A stretch of DNA of 42,302 bases from an uncultured Pelagibacteraceae bacterium (GCA_902516465.1 CABXZD010000003.1:65097-107398), one strand, 5' to 3'. Positions 24,820 through 33,564 are shown, counted from the stretch's first letter. Notes: generated by a model not told the origin, from the sequence alone. Numbers and translations are program-made.

Positions 24820-25500
24820 ATGATTTTTAAACAAGTTTTTGATAAAAAATCCAGCACTTACACTTACATAATTGCCTCATCAGAAGGAAGAGAGGCTTTA
24901 ATCATAGATCCGGTTTTAGATAATGTTGAGGACTACATAAAAATACTTAATCAATTAAATTTAAAATTAGTTAAAGTAATCGATACTCATATCCATGCTG
25001 ATCATGTTACTGGTGCGGGAAAATTAAGAGATAAAACAAAATGTGTAACTATAATGGGCGAGCATACTCCAACAGATGCAGTGGAATTAAAAGTCAAAGA
25101 TGATGAAATAATTAAATTAGATAAATTAAATTTTAGAGCAATTTACACTCCTGGTCATACATCAGATAGTTTCTGTTTTTTAATGGATAAATACTTATTT
25201 TCTGGTGATACATTGCTAATTAATGGTACTGGAAGAACTGATTTTCAAAATGGCAATTCCACAGATGCATACAATTCTATATTCAATAGGCTATTGAAGC
25301 TGCCTGAAGATACACTTTTATATCCTGCTCATGATTATAAAGGTGAAACGGTTAGCACTATTGGAAAAGAGAAGAGATCCAATCCAAGATTACAAGTAAG
25401 AAATGTGGACGAATATATTGAAATTATGAATAATTTAAATCTGAAAAAACCAGAAAAAATTGATTATAATGTTTCTAGCAATCTAAAACTTGGTGTTTAA
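24820..25500 (+). CDS. MBL-fold persulfide dioxygenase-like protein (ETHE1 type)
   Basis: 226 residues. The metallo-beta-lactamase motif THIHADHVTG (about residues 56-65) and later His/Asp ligands in TPGHTSDS, FSGDTLLINGTGRTDFQNG and YPAHDYKG match ETHE1-type persulfide dioxygenases, where a single Fe(II) oxidises glutathione persulfide to sulfite. GRTDFQ.G is typical of that group rather than glyoxalase II. It fits with the rhodanese and thioredoxin-like genes nearby as part of sulfur detoxification. It is divergent from DUF4396 and overlaps the thioredoxin-like gene end by 4 bp. Confidence 0.85.
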   Translation: MIFKQVFDKKSSTYTYIIASSEGREALIIDPVLDNVEDYIKILNQLNLKLVKVIDTHIHADHVTGAGKLRDKTKCVTIMGEHTPTDAVELKVKDDEIIKLDKLNFRAIYTPGHTSDSFCFLMDKYLFSGDTLLINGTGRTDFQNGNSTDAYNSIFNRLLKLPEDTLLYPAHDYKGETVSTIGKEKRSNPRLQVRNVDEYIEIMNNLNLKKPEKIDYNVSSNLKLGV

Positions 25501-25892
25501 GTCTTTATAGAAGATTTAATAGCTTCATAAATTAAATCTTTTGTAGTTTCACCAACGCTTCTATATATTTCTTTATTATCCTTGAAAATCAAAAGAGTTG
25601 TTTGAAACTGAACATTCAACATTTTTGAAATTTCTGTCTCCGTTATATCAAAAGAAAAATATTCAATATTATCAAATTTAATGTCCGATAACTCACCCTC
25701 TTTTTGAGCAGTTTTTAAAATTTTCATCTGGCCAGCACAAGAAGAACAGTACTTTACCCATGAGCTTACTATTACAAATTTACCCTCAGATTGGGCTTTA
25801 TCAAACATTTGTTTATTAAAAGTAGTTTCTTTCTCTAACGCAATAGCATTAAAAGTTATTACACAAAAAATTATTACTAAAAATTTTTTCAT
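25497..25892 (-). CDS. Periplasmic thioredoxin-like protein
   Basis: 131 residues with a signal peptide (residues 1-18, cleavage near NAIA-LE). The redox motif is CSSC in VKYCSSCAGQMK (about residues 48-59), followed by the cis-Pro region, here FQTTLLIFKDN, where the usual Pro is a Thr. The DUF255/SoxW-like group is the nearest that comes to mind. It would reduce or oxidise a periplasmic thiol partner. It is convergent with the persulfide-dioxygenase gene and 6 bp downstream of azlD. Confidence 0.7.
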   Translation of the reverse strand: MKKFLVIIFCVITFNAIALEKETTFNKQMFDKAQSEGKFVIVSSWVKYCSSCAGQMKILKTAQKEGELSDIKFDNIEYFSFDITETEISKMLNVQFQTTLLIFKDNKEIYRSVGETTKDLIYEAIKSSIKT

Positions 25893-25898
25893 AAGATT

Positions 25899-26213
25899 TT
25901 ATACAACAAAAATTAAAATCCAGTAAGAAGCTAATCCGGAAAATATTGTCGCAATAATATTTCTGGTAAATATTCCAATTACCATGGCAATAATTGCAGC
26001 CAAAATTTTAGGATTATTCTCTATTTCTAATGATCCAGTATTATCTAACAGGAGCGCTGGAAATATAATTGCAGGAAAAATTGCTGAAGGCACATATGAT
26101 AAAACTTCCCTCATCTTATCGTTGAACATTTCTTTTTTTAAGATTGCAATCATTGAAAACCTAGTTAGAAAAGTAACCAATCCGCAACAAATTATTAAAA
26201 ACCAATCACTCAT
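25899..26213 (-). CDS. azlD: AzlD family branched-chain amino acid exporter subunit
   Basis: 104 residues with four helices. CGLVTFLTRFSMIAIL and SYVPSAIFPAIIFPALLL are the family blocks. It pairs with AzlC; the start codon overlaps the azlC stop (ATGA). The pair is thought to export branched-chain amino acids or analogues. Confidence 0.88.
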   Translation of the reverse strand: MSDWFLIICCGLVTFLTRFSMIAILKKEMFNDKMREVLSYVPSAIFPAIIFPALLLDNTGSLEIENNPKILAAIIAMVIGIFTRNIIATIFSGLASYWILIFVV

Positions 26214-26899
26214 TTTTTTAAAAATTTAATTAATATTCCAGCCACACATAGTCCTAATAAAGCAGCTACTATTACATATGCTTTGTAAGGTATGTGATGA
26301 TAACCAAAGGTAGCAACTAAACCTGAAATAATAATAACAATCACATTTATTAATTTTCTAAAATCATCAACTAATAATGCCAAAAATGTTAAAGGAACCG
26401 CAAAACTTAGTCCTAGTTTTTCTGGGATAGCAGCCCCTAAAATAATTCCTAAAAATGTTGTAGATTGCCAAATTACCCAACAAGTAACTCCTCCACCAAT
26501 TAAATGAAAATATTTATTTTTATTGTTATTCTTTTTAAAATATTCATTTGATCTAGCAAAGGCCTGATCAATCAAAAAATATGAAATTATGATTTTCCAA
26601 ATTAATTTTAAATCAGATAAATGTTCTGATACAACTGCGCCGTATAATAGATGTCTTGAGTTAACTGCACCAACTGAACTAATTATGACCAATGAAGATG
26701 CTCCACCAGAAAATAATTGTAGAAGTACTATTTGCGATGCACCACCAAAAATAATTAATGACATACCCATTGTAGCTAGAGGAGTGAAACCAACATCTAT
26801 CGCTAAAATTCCAAATATTAATCCAAATGGAATTACAGGGATCATTAATGGGCTTACATCAATAATTCCTTTTAAAAAGATTTTAAAATTACTATTCAT
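26210..26899 (-). CDS. azlC: AzlC family branched-chain amino acid exporter subunit
   Basis: 229 residues with about seven helices. IPVIPFGLIFGILAIDVGF and FGGASQIVLLQLFSGGAS (about residues 17-70) are typical of AzlC, as is SRHLLYGAVVSEHL. It works with AzlD, with which it overlaps by 4 bp. It lies 19 bp after the FbpC-like gene, so it could be read from the iron operon. Confidence 0.9.
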   Translation of the reverse strand: MNSNFKIFLKGIIDVSPLMIPVIPFGLIFGILAIDVGFTPLATMGMSLIIFGGASQIVLLQLFSGGASSLVIISSVGAVNSRHLLYGAVVSEHLSDLKLIWKIIISYFLIDQAFARSNEYFKKNNNKNKYFHLIGGGVTCWVIWQSTTFLGIILGAAIPEKLGLSFAVPLTFLALLVDDFRKLINVIVIIISGLVATFGYHHIPYKAYVIVAALLGLCVAGILIKFLKK

Positions 26900-26918
26900 T
26901 TTATCAAAAACGCTTTTA

Positions 26919-27980
26919 TTAGAAGCAAACTATATGATCAATATGTATCGGCCTTTTAATACCAAATTTTTCATCTACTTCGTGTTGATGAATATGATGC
27001 GAATGAACAAAAACTGGGATCAAAGTGTTGCTAGGCGTCCTTAAGGTATAAATAAAATTTGTGCCTCTAAATTTTCTATCAACTACCTCGAGTTTCAAAT
27101 TACTTTTATCATCATGTTCAAGATCTTCAGGCTGAATTAGTAGTTTTACATTTGATCCTTTCGGATAATGTTTTATAAAATTTCCCTCTATTGTTCCCAA
27201 ATCATCATTTTCCAAAGAATTTTCACCAGTAACCTCTGCTGGTATTAGAATTCCTCTATTCAAAAAATTTACCACCTCAATCGAGTTTGGTAAGTGATAA
27301 ACATTATAAGGATCGTCAAATTGTTTAAGTTCTTGATTTATAATTATTCCACATTTTGATCCTAAATAAAAGGCTTCGTACGAATCATGCGTAACAATTA
27401 TAGTTGTAATTTTTAATTTTTTTAATATCTTTTTTAAGCTTACTTGTATTTCTTCTTTAAAGCTTTGGTCAACATTTGATAAAGGTTCGTCTAATAATAA
27501 TAAATCAGGTAAAGAAATTAGAGATCTTGCTAGTGATGCTCTTTGAGCTTCCCCAGCACTTATTTGATGGGGATACTTATTCAAAATTTTAGAGATATTC
27601 AATAAATCTACTAACTTTTCAAATCTAATACTTTGATTTTTTTTTTCTTTATTTCTTTCAGCGCCTAACAAAATATTTTTTTTTACAGAATAATGTGGAA
27701 ACAGACTGTTTTCTTGAAAAGCTAAAGATATATTTCTATCTTCTGGTTCAATATTTATTTTTTTTGAAGATAAAGTTTTTCCATTTAATTCTATTGTACC
27801 ATTATTTATTTTTTCTAACCCTGCAATTGTTCTTAATATAGTAGTTTTTCCAACACCAGATGGTCCTAGAAGACAAATAATATCTCCTTCTTTTTTTATA
27901 GAAAATGAAACGTTCTTAACTTTTATTTTACCTCCAGCACTAAAATCCACATTTTTAACTTCTAAAAAATTTTTATTCAT
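26919..27980 (-). CDS. fbpC: Iron(III) ABC transporter ATP-binding protein (FbpC-like)
   Basis: 353 residues. Walker A GPSGVGKTT, Q-loop LAFQENSLFPHYSV, signature ISAGEAQRASLARSL and Walker B LLLLDEPLSNVD are intact, and the C-terminal 120 residues form a TOBE-type regulatory domain. It powers the FbpB permease, with which it overlaps by 8 bp. Confidence 0.9.
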   Translation of the reverse strand: MNKNFLEVKNVDFSAGGKIKVKNVSFSIKKEGDIICLLGPSGVGKTTILRTIAGLEKINNGTIELNGKTLSSKKINIEPEDRNISLAFQENSLFPHYSVKKNILLGAERNKEKKNQSIRFEKLVDLLNISKILNKYPHQISAGEAQRASLARSLISLPDLLLLDEPLSNVDQSFKEEIQVSLKKILKKLKITTIIVTHDSYEAFYLGSKCGIIINQELKQFDDPYNVYHLPNSIEVVNFLNRGILIPAEVTGENSLENDDLGTIEGNFIKHYPKGSNVKLLIQPEDLEHDDKSNLKLEVVDRKFRGTNFIYTLRTPSNTLIPVFVHSHHIHQHEVDEKFGIKRPIHIDHIVCF

Positions 27981-29592
27981 GAGTTTCTCTTAAAATATAT
28001 TTTGATGTAATCATAATGAAAAAACTTGCAATTAAAATCAAAAATAAAGATGGCGCAGCTGCTGCTTCTAGTAAATCCTCTGATGCGGAAATATAAGCTG
28101 TAGTAGCAAAAGTCTCAAAATTAAAAGGTCTCAAAATTAGGGTAATTGGTAATTCTCTTATTATTTCTAAAGAGATTAGAATTATAATAAATAAAAGAGA
28201 ATTTCTTAGAAAAGGTATGTGAATATTCATAAAAGTTTTCTTTTTGGAATAACCTAACAAATAGGCGCTTTCATCAACTGAGATATTTATCTTTTCATAG
28301 CCGGATTTTATTCCATTAAAAGCCAAGGAATAAAATCTTACAAAATAAACTAAAACTAATCCCAGAACTGAACCTATAAATATTTTTTTAATTGAATTAA
28401 ATCCCAATGTTTTAATTATACTGTTATCAAACCATGCTATAAAAGTAATAAAAGCAATAGCTAATATCACACCTGGGATTGCGTAACCTGAAATTGATAA
28501 AGTAGATAAAATATTTAAAGATCTATTACCAGAAACTCTATTACCATAATTAGATATCAATGAAAATATTATCAAAACTAAGCTAGACATTACAACCAAA
28601 TAAAGTGTGTTTAAAACTAAATTTAATTTATCTAGATCAAATAAATTTTCAGGAAACTTTACAGTCCAATAAAACATTTGGCTTAGAGGAAATAAAAAAC
28701 TTAAAAAAAATAAAAAGAAACAAAAAATAAATGCAAAAAAAGAATTATAACCTAAAAGTTTAGCTTTTTCTTTTTGTTTAAGACCTTCTCTAGTATTAAA
28801 ATGGTATTTAGCTTTTCTTCTAGATAAATTTTCTAGAATAAACATTGTAAATATAAATAATAATAAAAAAAAAGATATTCTGTTTGCAAAGGCTAAATCA
28901 TCGAAATATATCCAAGAATTATAAATACCTGTTGTCAAAGTATTTATTGAAAAAAAATCAACTGCTCCGAACTCTGCCAATGTTTCCATAGCAACCAAAG
29001 ATAAACCAGCAACAATTGCTGGTCTTGCAGCCGGTAATATAATTTTATATAAAGATTCAAACTTAGAAAAACCTAGATTTTTACCTAAATCTATTAAATT
29101 TTGTGACTGGTATAAAAATGATGCCCTAGTCAGGATATATACATACGCGTAAAGAGAAAAAGAAATAGATAATATTGCGCCAAACATCCCATCAAATTTT
29201 GGAATACTTTTATTATAATTTGCATCACCAAATAAAGTTTTTAAAAGAGTAAATGCAGTTCCATAATTTTCAAAAAAAGCTGTTAAAGAGTATGCATAAA
29301 TATAAGGTGGGACTGCAAAAGATAGAATTAATGCCCATTTAAAAAAATTGCTTCCAGGAAACTCATAAAATGAAACTAAATATGCTGCTCCAGCACCTAA
29401 TATAAATGTAAAAATTAATACTGATATTAATAAAATTAACGAATTAAAGATATACTCTATTAAAAAAGTATCTTTTAAAATTTCATAGTAATTAGAAGTA
29501 CTTTCAAAAAAACTGAAAGACACAGTAATTATTGGTATTAATACAATGATTGAAATAAAAAAAGATGAAATATACCAGATGTTAAATTTCAT
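27973..29592 (-). CDS. fbpB: Iron(III) ABC transporter permease (FbpB-like, fused double domain)
   Basis: About 539 residues from ATG 29590-29592, with twelve or so helices in two homologous halves. Each half contains the EAA-type loop that docks the ATPase: ARASFLYQSQNLIDLGKNLGFS and the later KINISVDESAYLLGYSKK. Two-fold FbpB permeases are usual for ferric-iron importers. Longer frames reach 29646, but those starts fall in the terminator stem at 29628-29657, so I choose the inner ATG, which has a GGCGGA site 5-6 bases upstream. Confidence 0.9.
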   Translation of the reverse strand: MKFNIWYISSFFISIIVLIPIITVSFSFFESTSNYYEILKDTFLIEYIFNSLILLISVLIFTFILGAGAAYLVSFYEFPGSNFFKWALILSFAVPPYIYAYSLTAFFENYGTAFTLLKTLFGDANYNKSIPKFDGMFGAILSISFSLYAYVYILTRASFLYQSQNLIDLGKNLGFSKFESLYKIILPAARPAIVAGLSLVAMETLAEFGAVDFFSINTLTTGIYNSWIYFDDLAFANRISFFLLLFIFTMFILENLSRRKAKYHFNTREGLKQKEKAKLLGYNSFFAFIFCFFLFFLSFLFPLSQMFYWTVKFPENLFDLDKLNLVLNTLYLVVMSSLVLIIFSLISNYGNRVSGNRSLNILSTLSISGYAIPGVILAIAFITFIAWFDNSIIKTLGFNSIKKIFIGSVLGLVLVYFVRFYSLAFNGIKSGYEKINISVDESAYLLGYSKKKTFMNIHIPFLRNSLLFIIILISLEIIRELPITLILRPFNFETFATTAYISASEDLLEAAAAPSLFLILIASFFIMITSKYILRETHE

Positions 29593-29627
29593 ATTATATC
29601 CGCCTATAATCATGAAAAAAGTAAGGC

Positions 29628-29657
29628 ACCCACAATAAATAACCATTTATTGTGGGT
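29628..29657 (-). terminator. Intercistronic 13-bp hairpin in the iron operon
   Basis: ACCCACAATAAAT (29628-29640) pairs with ATTTATTGTGGGT (29645-29657) around a 4-base loop. On the minus strand it is followed by GCCTTACTTTTTT. It lies between the Cys-containing small gene and fbpB and probably lowers permease expression relative to the binding protein, by partial termination or 3' protection. Confidence 0.7.
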
Positions 29658-29673
29658 ACTATTTAAGTGAAAA

Positions 29674-29844
29674 TCAAAAATTAAATACTTTTAGGATATG
29701 CGGAACCTCCTTAGCTTTAATCTCTGATATTTTTCTTTTATTTATTCTTTCATTAACCTTTTTACACTCCAGTAAACATGGAGAACATGCACTGGAAGAT
29801 TTATTTAAATTAATTTCAGAAATAAATTTTTTTTGTTTTTTCAC
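29674..29844 (-). CDS. 56-residue Cys-containing protein in the iron-uptake operon
   Basis: A GTG (29842-29844) directly follows the TAA of the binding-protein gene, and 56 codons run to TGA. The product is basic and soluble, with SSSACSPCLLECKKVNERIN at about residues 16-35: a CxxC plus a third Cys four residues on. That could bind a metal or an Fe-S cluster or act in thiol exchange. No signal peptide, so it is cytosolic. It ends just before the 13-bp hairpin, so it belongs to the abundant 5' part of the operon. No family is recognised. Confidence 0.55.
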   Translation of the reverse strand: MKKQKKFISEINLNKSSSACSPCLLECKKVNERINKRKISEIKAKEVPHILKVFNF

Positions 29845-30873
29845 TTATTTCCATCCTGCAGCTGTCATTATTTCTAACGCAGCAGCTTGATTTTTTCCAT
29901 AAGAAGCTAGCTTAGTTTTCATATCTTGTTGAAAATCTAATCCTAAGTTATTTACTACTAATGGACTTGGTGAAACACCATCAATCATTGGAAACTCAAA
30001 AGTATTGTTTGTAAAATGCTCTTGAGATTGTGGAGTTAATAAAAACTCTACAAGTTTAACGGCATTAGCTTTATTAGGCGCCCCTTTGACTAAAGCTGCA
30101 CAACTAACATTCATGTGCGTTCCTCTATCATTTTGATTAGGAAAGAAAGCTTTAACTTTTTTAGCAGCTTCTTGTTGTTCTGCGCCTTTTTTACCTGATA
30201 ACATTAAAGCTAAATAATAGGTGTTAGCTACAGCAATATCTGCCTCTCCAGCAGCTACTGCCATAATTTGTGCTCTATCATTTCCCTTAGAGTCTCTGGC
30301 CATATTTGCAACAACTCCTTTTGCCCATTCAGCTGTCGCTTTTTTTCCATTATTTTCTATTAATGAAGCTACAAGAGATTTATTATATATGTTGCTAGAT
30401 TTTCTTATCACCAATCTTCCTTTCCATTTGGGATCAGCAAGACCCTCGTAAGTCATTCCAGATAATTCAGCTCCAGTAACTCTTTCAGGAGAGTAATAAA
30501 TTATTCTAGCTCTCTTTGCTATTCCAACCCATTTACTTGTTCTAAAGCTTTTTGGGACAGCAGCTTTTATAGCAGCAGATGTTAAACCACCTTGAAGATG
30601 ACCTTTTGCATCCATAGCACCACATCTCCCCGCATCAGCAGTGATATAAAGATCTGCAGAAGCATCAGCTCCCTCTTCGATTATTCTTTTTTCTAAAGCA
30701 CCTGACTTTCCATTTATCAAATTAACTTTGATTCCAGTCATATTAGTGAATTTGGAATAAAGCTCTCCATCCGCCTTGTAATGTCTTGCATTAAAAACAT
30801 TTACTTCATCCGCAATAGAAAATGTGGACACAAATAAAGATGTGATTAATGTTAATATACTTAATTTCTTCAC
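29845..30873 (-). CDS. fbpA: Iron(III) ABC transporter substrate-binding protein (FbpA-like)
   Basis: 342 residues with a signal peptide (VKKLSILTLITSLFVSTFSIADE, cut near FSIA-DE). VNVFNARHYKADGELYSKF begins the mature domain, and DIAVANTYYLALM carries the adjacent Tyr pair that binds Fe(III) in this family. It captures ferric iron in the periplasm for FbpBC. I choose the GTG at 30871-30873 because GGAGAAAAA lies just upstream and it gives a proper signal peptide; an ATG 7 codons upstream adds MRRYGEK, which does not. A Fur-type box lies about 55 bases upstream. Confidence 0.93.
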   Translation of the reverse strand: MKKLSILTLITSLFVSTFSIADEVNVFNARHYKADGELYSKFTNMTGIKVNLINGKSGALEKRIIEEGADASADLYITADAGRCGAMDAKGHLQGGLTSAAIKAAVPKSFRTSKWVGIAKRARIIYYSPERVTGAELSGMTYEGLADPKWKGRLVIRKSSNIYNKSLVASLIENNGKKATAEWAKGVVANMARDSKGNDRAQIMAVAAGEADIAVANTYYLALMLSGKKGAEQQEAAKKVKAFFPNQNDRGTHMNVSCAALVKGAPNKANAVKLVEFLLTPQSQEHFTNNTFEFPMIDGVSPSPLVVNNLGLDFQQDMKTKLASYGKNQAAALEIMTAAGWK

Positions 30874-30908
30874 TTTTTCTCCATATCTCCGCATAAGTTA
30901 ATTGAAAA

Positions 30909-30939
30909 TGATAACTATTCGCAATGAGAATGATTATCA
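30909..30939 (-). promoter_or_regulatory. Fur-type operator before the iron operon
   Basis: TGAGAAT-G-ATTATCA (30925-30939) fits the 7-1-7 Fur box with one mismatch. A poorer copy overlaps at 30909-30923 (TGATAACTATTCGCA). It sits 36-66 bases upstream of the fbpA start, where the promoter would be. Iron-repressed transcription is inferred. Confidence 0.65.
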
Positions 30940-30983
30940 ATCGCATCATTGTCGCACCTAAACCTGAAGTTGATTTGGATTAA

Positions 30984-31874
30984 TTAAGCTTTCCAGTCGC
31001 CTATTTTACTAAAAAGGAAATTTCTAAATGCTTGGACTCTAGCGGTGTTTTTAAGCGATTGTGGATAAACAAAATGGGCCTCTGTTATTGGACCCTCTAA
31101 TTTAGGTAGTACTTTTATAACGTTATTAGAACCAATAACTAAGTATTCTGGCAGTGCGGCAAGACCAACTCCTGACTCCACTGCTAAAAGTAATCCCATT
31201 ACACTATTAACTTTCATTATAGTCTTCCTTTTTTTTCCGTCATGCATACCAAGTTTTAAAGCCCAATCAGGGTTATAGACTGGAGAAGGAGCGCCTTTAC
31301 CAAAAGAAATAAATTTATGTTTGTTTAAATCACTAATAGTTTTTGGCATTCCATAATTTTCCAAATATTTGTTTGAACCATATATATAGTATTTAATATC
31401 GACAAGTTTTTTTTGAATATAATTAAGCTGCTTAGGTCTTCTCATAAAAATACCAATATCTGCTTGTCTAGTACTTAAATCTAATTCTTTATCATCGAAA
31501 ACAAGCTCAATCTCAATTTCTGGATTAAGACGCATAAATTCCTGTATTCTAGGGGTTAACCAATGGGTTCCAAAACTTCTAACAGTTGTAATAGTTAATT
31601 TTCCTGTTGGCTTGTTTTTTTGATCCCCTAATGAATTTTCCACTTCTTTTAATTTACCGATTACTTCATGTGCTGTTTTGAATACATATTCTCCGTTTTC
31701 AGTAAGTGTCAATCCTCTTGCATGTCTCTCAAATAATTGAACTTTTAAATCTTGTTCAAGTGATTGAATTTGTCTACTAATTGCCGATTGGCTTAAATTT
31801 AGATTTACCGTAGCATTAGTAAAACTTCCCGCCTCTGCTACCGCATGAAAGATTTTTAATTTATCCCAGTTCAT
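30984..31874 (-). CDS. LysR-family transcriptional regulator
   Basis: 296 residues. The HTH at residues 1-60 (MNWDKLKIFHAVAEAGSFTN, then NLSQSAISRQIQSLEQDL) is unmistakable and the rest is the periplasmic-binding-fold effector domain. The start overlaps the acuI stop by one base (TAATG), so it is translated with acuI and folE. It may regulate acuI or the DMSP pathway, but its inducer is unknown. Confidence 0.93.
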   Translation of the reverse strand: MNWDKLKIFHAVAEAGSFTNATVNLNLSQSAISRQIQSLEQDLKVQLFERHARGLTLTENGEYVFKTAHEVIGKLKEVENSLGDQKNKPTGKLTITTVRSFGTHWLTPRIQEFMRLNPEIEIELVFDDKELDLSTRQADIGIFMRRPKQLNYIQKKLVDIKYYIYGSNKYLENYGMPKTISDLNKHKFISFGKGAPSPVYNPDWALKLGMHDGKKRKTIMKVNSVMGLLLAVESGVGLAALPEYLVIGSNNVIKVLPKLEGPITEAHFVYPQSLKNTARVQAFRNFLFSKIGDWKA

Positions 31875-32875
31875 TATTTATTTAGATCAACTAAAACTCT
31901 ACCTGAAATTTCACCTTTTAAAATTTTAGGATAGATCTCGATTAGTTCCTCTAAGCTTGCTATTTGAATAGATTTTTCTAATAAATCGAAATCAATTAAA
32001 TTTGCTGCTTCACCCCAAATAAATTCTCTTCTTTTAATACTACAGTTAGCAGAGTCCATTCCCCAAAGTTTAATTCCTCTAAGCATGAAAGGAATTACGC
32101 TTGTATTTAATTCATTTGTATTTGCATTTCCGCAAACAGCTATAATTCCATTTGAATTAGTTTGAACTATAGCATTAGCTAATATTTTTCCCCCTACAGT
32201 ATCAACAACTCCATCCCACAATCCTTTATCTATAAGTCTTGGATCCTTATCAAATTCTGCTCTATTTATAACAGTTTTAGCTCCTAATGATTTTAAATAA
32301 TCTGATTTGGAGTCCTTACCGGTTACAGCAGTTACGTTATAACCCATCTTATTCAAAGCGATTACTGCAATGCTCCCTACTCCTCCTGTTGATCCTGTTA
32401 CTAAAACATTATTTACTTTTTCACCTAATAAAATTTCTTCTCTCGCTTTAATCGCAAACGCACTCATTAAAGAGGTAAATCCTGCAGTACCAAGTATCAT
32501 TGCTTGCTTACTAGTTATATTTTTTGGCTTATGAATTAAAAAATCTCCACTGACTCTCGCAATTTGAGAGTACCCACCATAAAAAATTTCACCTACTCGA
32601 AAACCTGTTAAAATTACTTCATCATCTCTTTTAAATTTTGAATTCTCACTTTCAATAACTGTACCTGAAAAGTCTATACCTGGAATATGAGGGAATTCTT
32701 TGACTAATCTTCCTCCATTTTTCAAAATCATTCCATCTTTAAAATTTAAGTCCGAATAATCTACTTTGATAGTTACATCTCCATGTTTTAAAAAACTTTT
32801 ATCTATAGATTTAACTTCTCTGGTAAATTCTTCCCCTTTTTGATCTAGAATTAGGGCTTTAAATTGATCTGACAC
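31874..32875 (-). CDS. acuI: Acrylyl-CoA reductase AcuI (YhdH-type zinc-free MDR)
   Basis: 333 residues of the medium-chain dehydrogenase/reductase superfamily, quinone-oxidoreductase branch. LVTGSTGGVGSIAVIAL (about residues 158-174) is the NADPH-binding loop; KALILDQKGEEFTREVKSID and SDLNFKDGM near the N-terminus fit YhdH/AcuI. It reduces toxic acryloyl-CoA from DMSP cleavage to propionyl-CoA. The start is a GTG (32873-32875), one base after the folE stop. The DmdA-like gene 14 kb away makes DMSP catabolism plausible for this organism. Confidence 0.85.
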   Translation of the reverse strand: MSDQFKALILDQKGEEFTREVKSIDKSFLKHGDVTIKVDYSDLNFKDGMILKNGGRLVKEFPHIPGIDFSGTVIESENSKFKRDDEVILTGFRVGEIFYGGYSQIARVSGDFLIHKPKNITSKQAMILGTAGFTSLMSAFAIKAREEILLGEKVNNVLVTGSTGGVGSIAVIALNKMGYNVTAVTGKDSKSDYLKSLGAKTVINRAEFDKDPRLIDKGLWDGVVDTVGGKILANAIVQTNSNGIIAVCGNANTNELNTSVIPFMLRGIKLWGMDSANCSIKRREFIWGEAANLIDFDLLEKSIQIASLEELIEIYPKILKGEISGRVLVDLNK

Positions 32876-32876
32876 T

Positions 32877-33488
32877 TTAATCTTTAGCTATGCTGATGAA
32901 TCTTAAATACCTGTTTTGATAACTAAGATCATCTTTAAATTGACCTAAATAATAATTAGTAACCGTTGTAGCTTGTTCTTTTTTAATTCCTCTCATAGTC
33001 ATGCATTGATGAGTTGAGTCTATTGTTACAGCCACTCCTTTGGCGTCTAATGACTCCATTAGGGTATTCGCTATTTGCATAGTAAGTCTTTCTTGTGTTT
33101 GTAATCTTTTAGAAAATACCTCAACCACTCTAGCTAATTTACTTAAACCAACAACTCTGTCTTTTGGAATATATGCAACATGAGCTTTTCCAATGATAGG
33201 TGCCATATGATGCTCGCAGTGACTTTGAACAGAAATATTCTTTTGAACAACCATGTCGTCATAACCATCAACATCTCCAAATGTCTTATCTAAAATTTGA
33301 TGAGGATCTTCTTTATACCCTTTAAAATATTCTTTGAAAGCTTTCACCACTCTTTTTGGAGTTTCTAATAATCCCTCTCTATTAGGGTCCTCTCCCATCC
33401 AGGCTAAAATAGTTTTAAAAGCATCCTCGGCTTCTTTGTCTGAAATTTTTTTAATGTTGTCAGTATTTGTATCTTTAACAAGTTTCAT
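32877..33488 (-). CDS. folE: GTP cyclohydrolase I
   Basis: 203 residues. Zinc ligands are the Cys and His of SVQSHCEHHMAPIIGKAHVAYIP and the Cys of HQCMTMRGI; the catalytic residues fall in the same blocks. It makes 7,8-dihydroneopterin triphosphate, the first step of tetrahydrofolate synthesis. That fits the neighbourhood of several folate-dependent demethylases. Followed after one base by acuI, it heads the folE-acuI-lysR unit. It is divergent from hisI across 76 bp. Confidence 0.96.
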   Translation of the reverse strand: MKLVKDTNTDNIKKISDKEAEDAFKTILAWMGEDPNREGLLETPKRVVKAFKEYFKGYKEDPHQILDKTFGDVDGYDDMVVQKNISVQSHCEHHMAPIIGKAHVAYIPKDRVVGLSKLARVVEVFSKRLQTQERLTMQIANTLMESLDAKGVAVTIDSTHQCMTMRGIKKEQATTVTNYYLGQFKDDLSYQNRYLRFISIAKD

Positions 33489-33532
33489 GGATGTTTTTAT
33501 ACCTATATTTTGATAATTTTAAAATATTTAAA

Positions 33533-33544
33533 ATATGGCCATAT
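33533..33544. promoter_or_regulatory. 12-bp palindrome in the folE/hisI divergent promoter region
   Basis: ATATGGCCATAT is perfectly self-complementary and contains the only GGCC in this short AT-rich gap. It lies about 45 bases before folE and 20 bases before hisI. Whether a regulator binds it is unknown. Confidence 0.3.
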
Positions 33545-33564
33545 GTGCTACATAATAACTTAGT

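Noticed and set aside
26589..27044. 151-codon plus-strand frame spanning azlC and fbpC ends
   Set aside because: Antisense to two firm genes and without family features.
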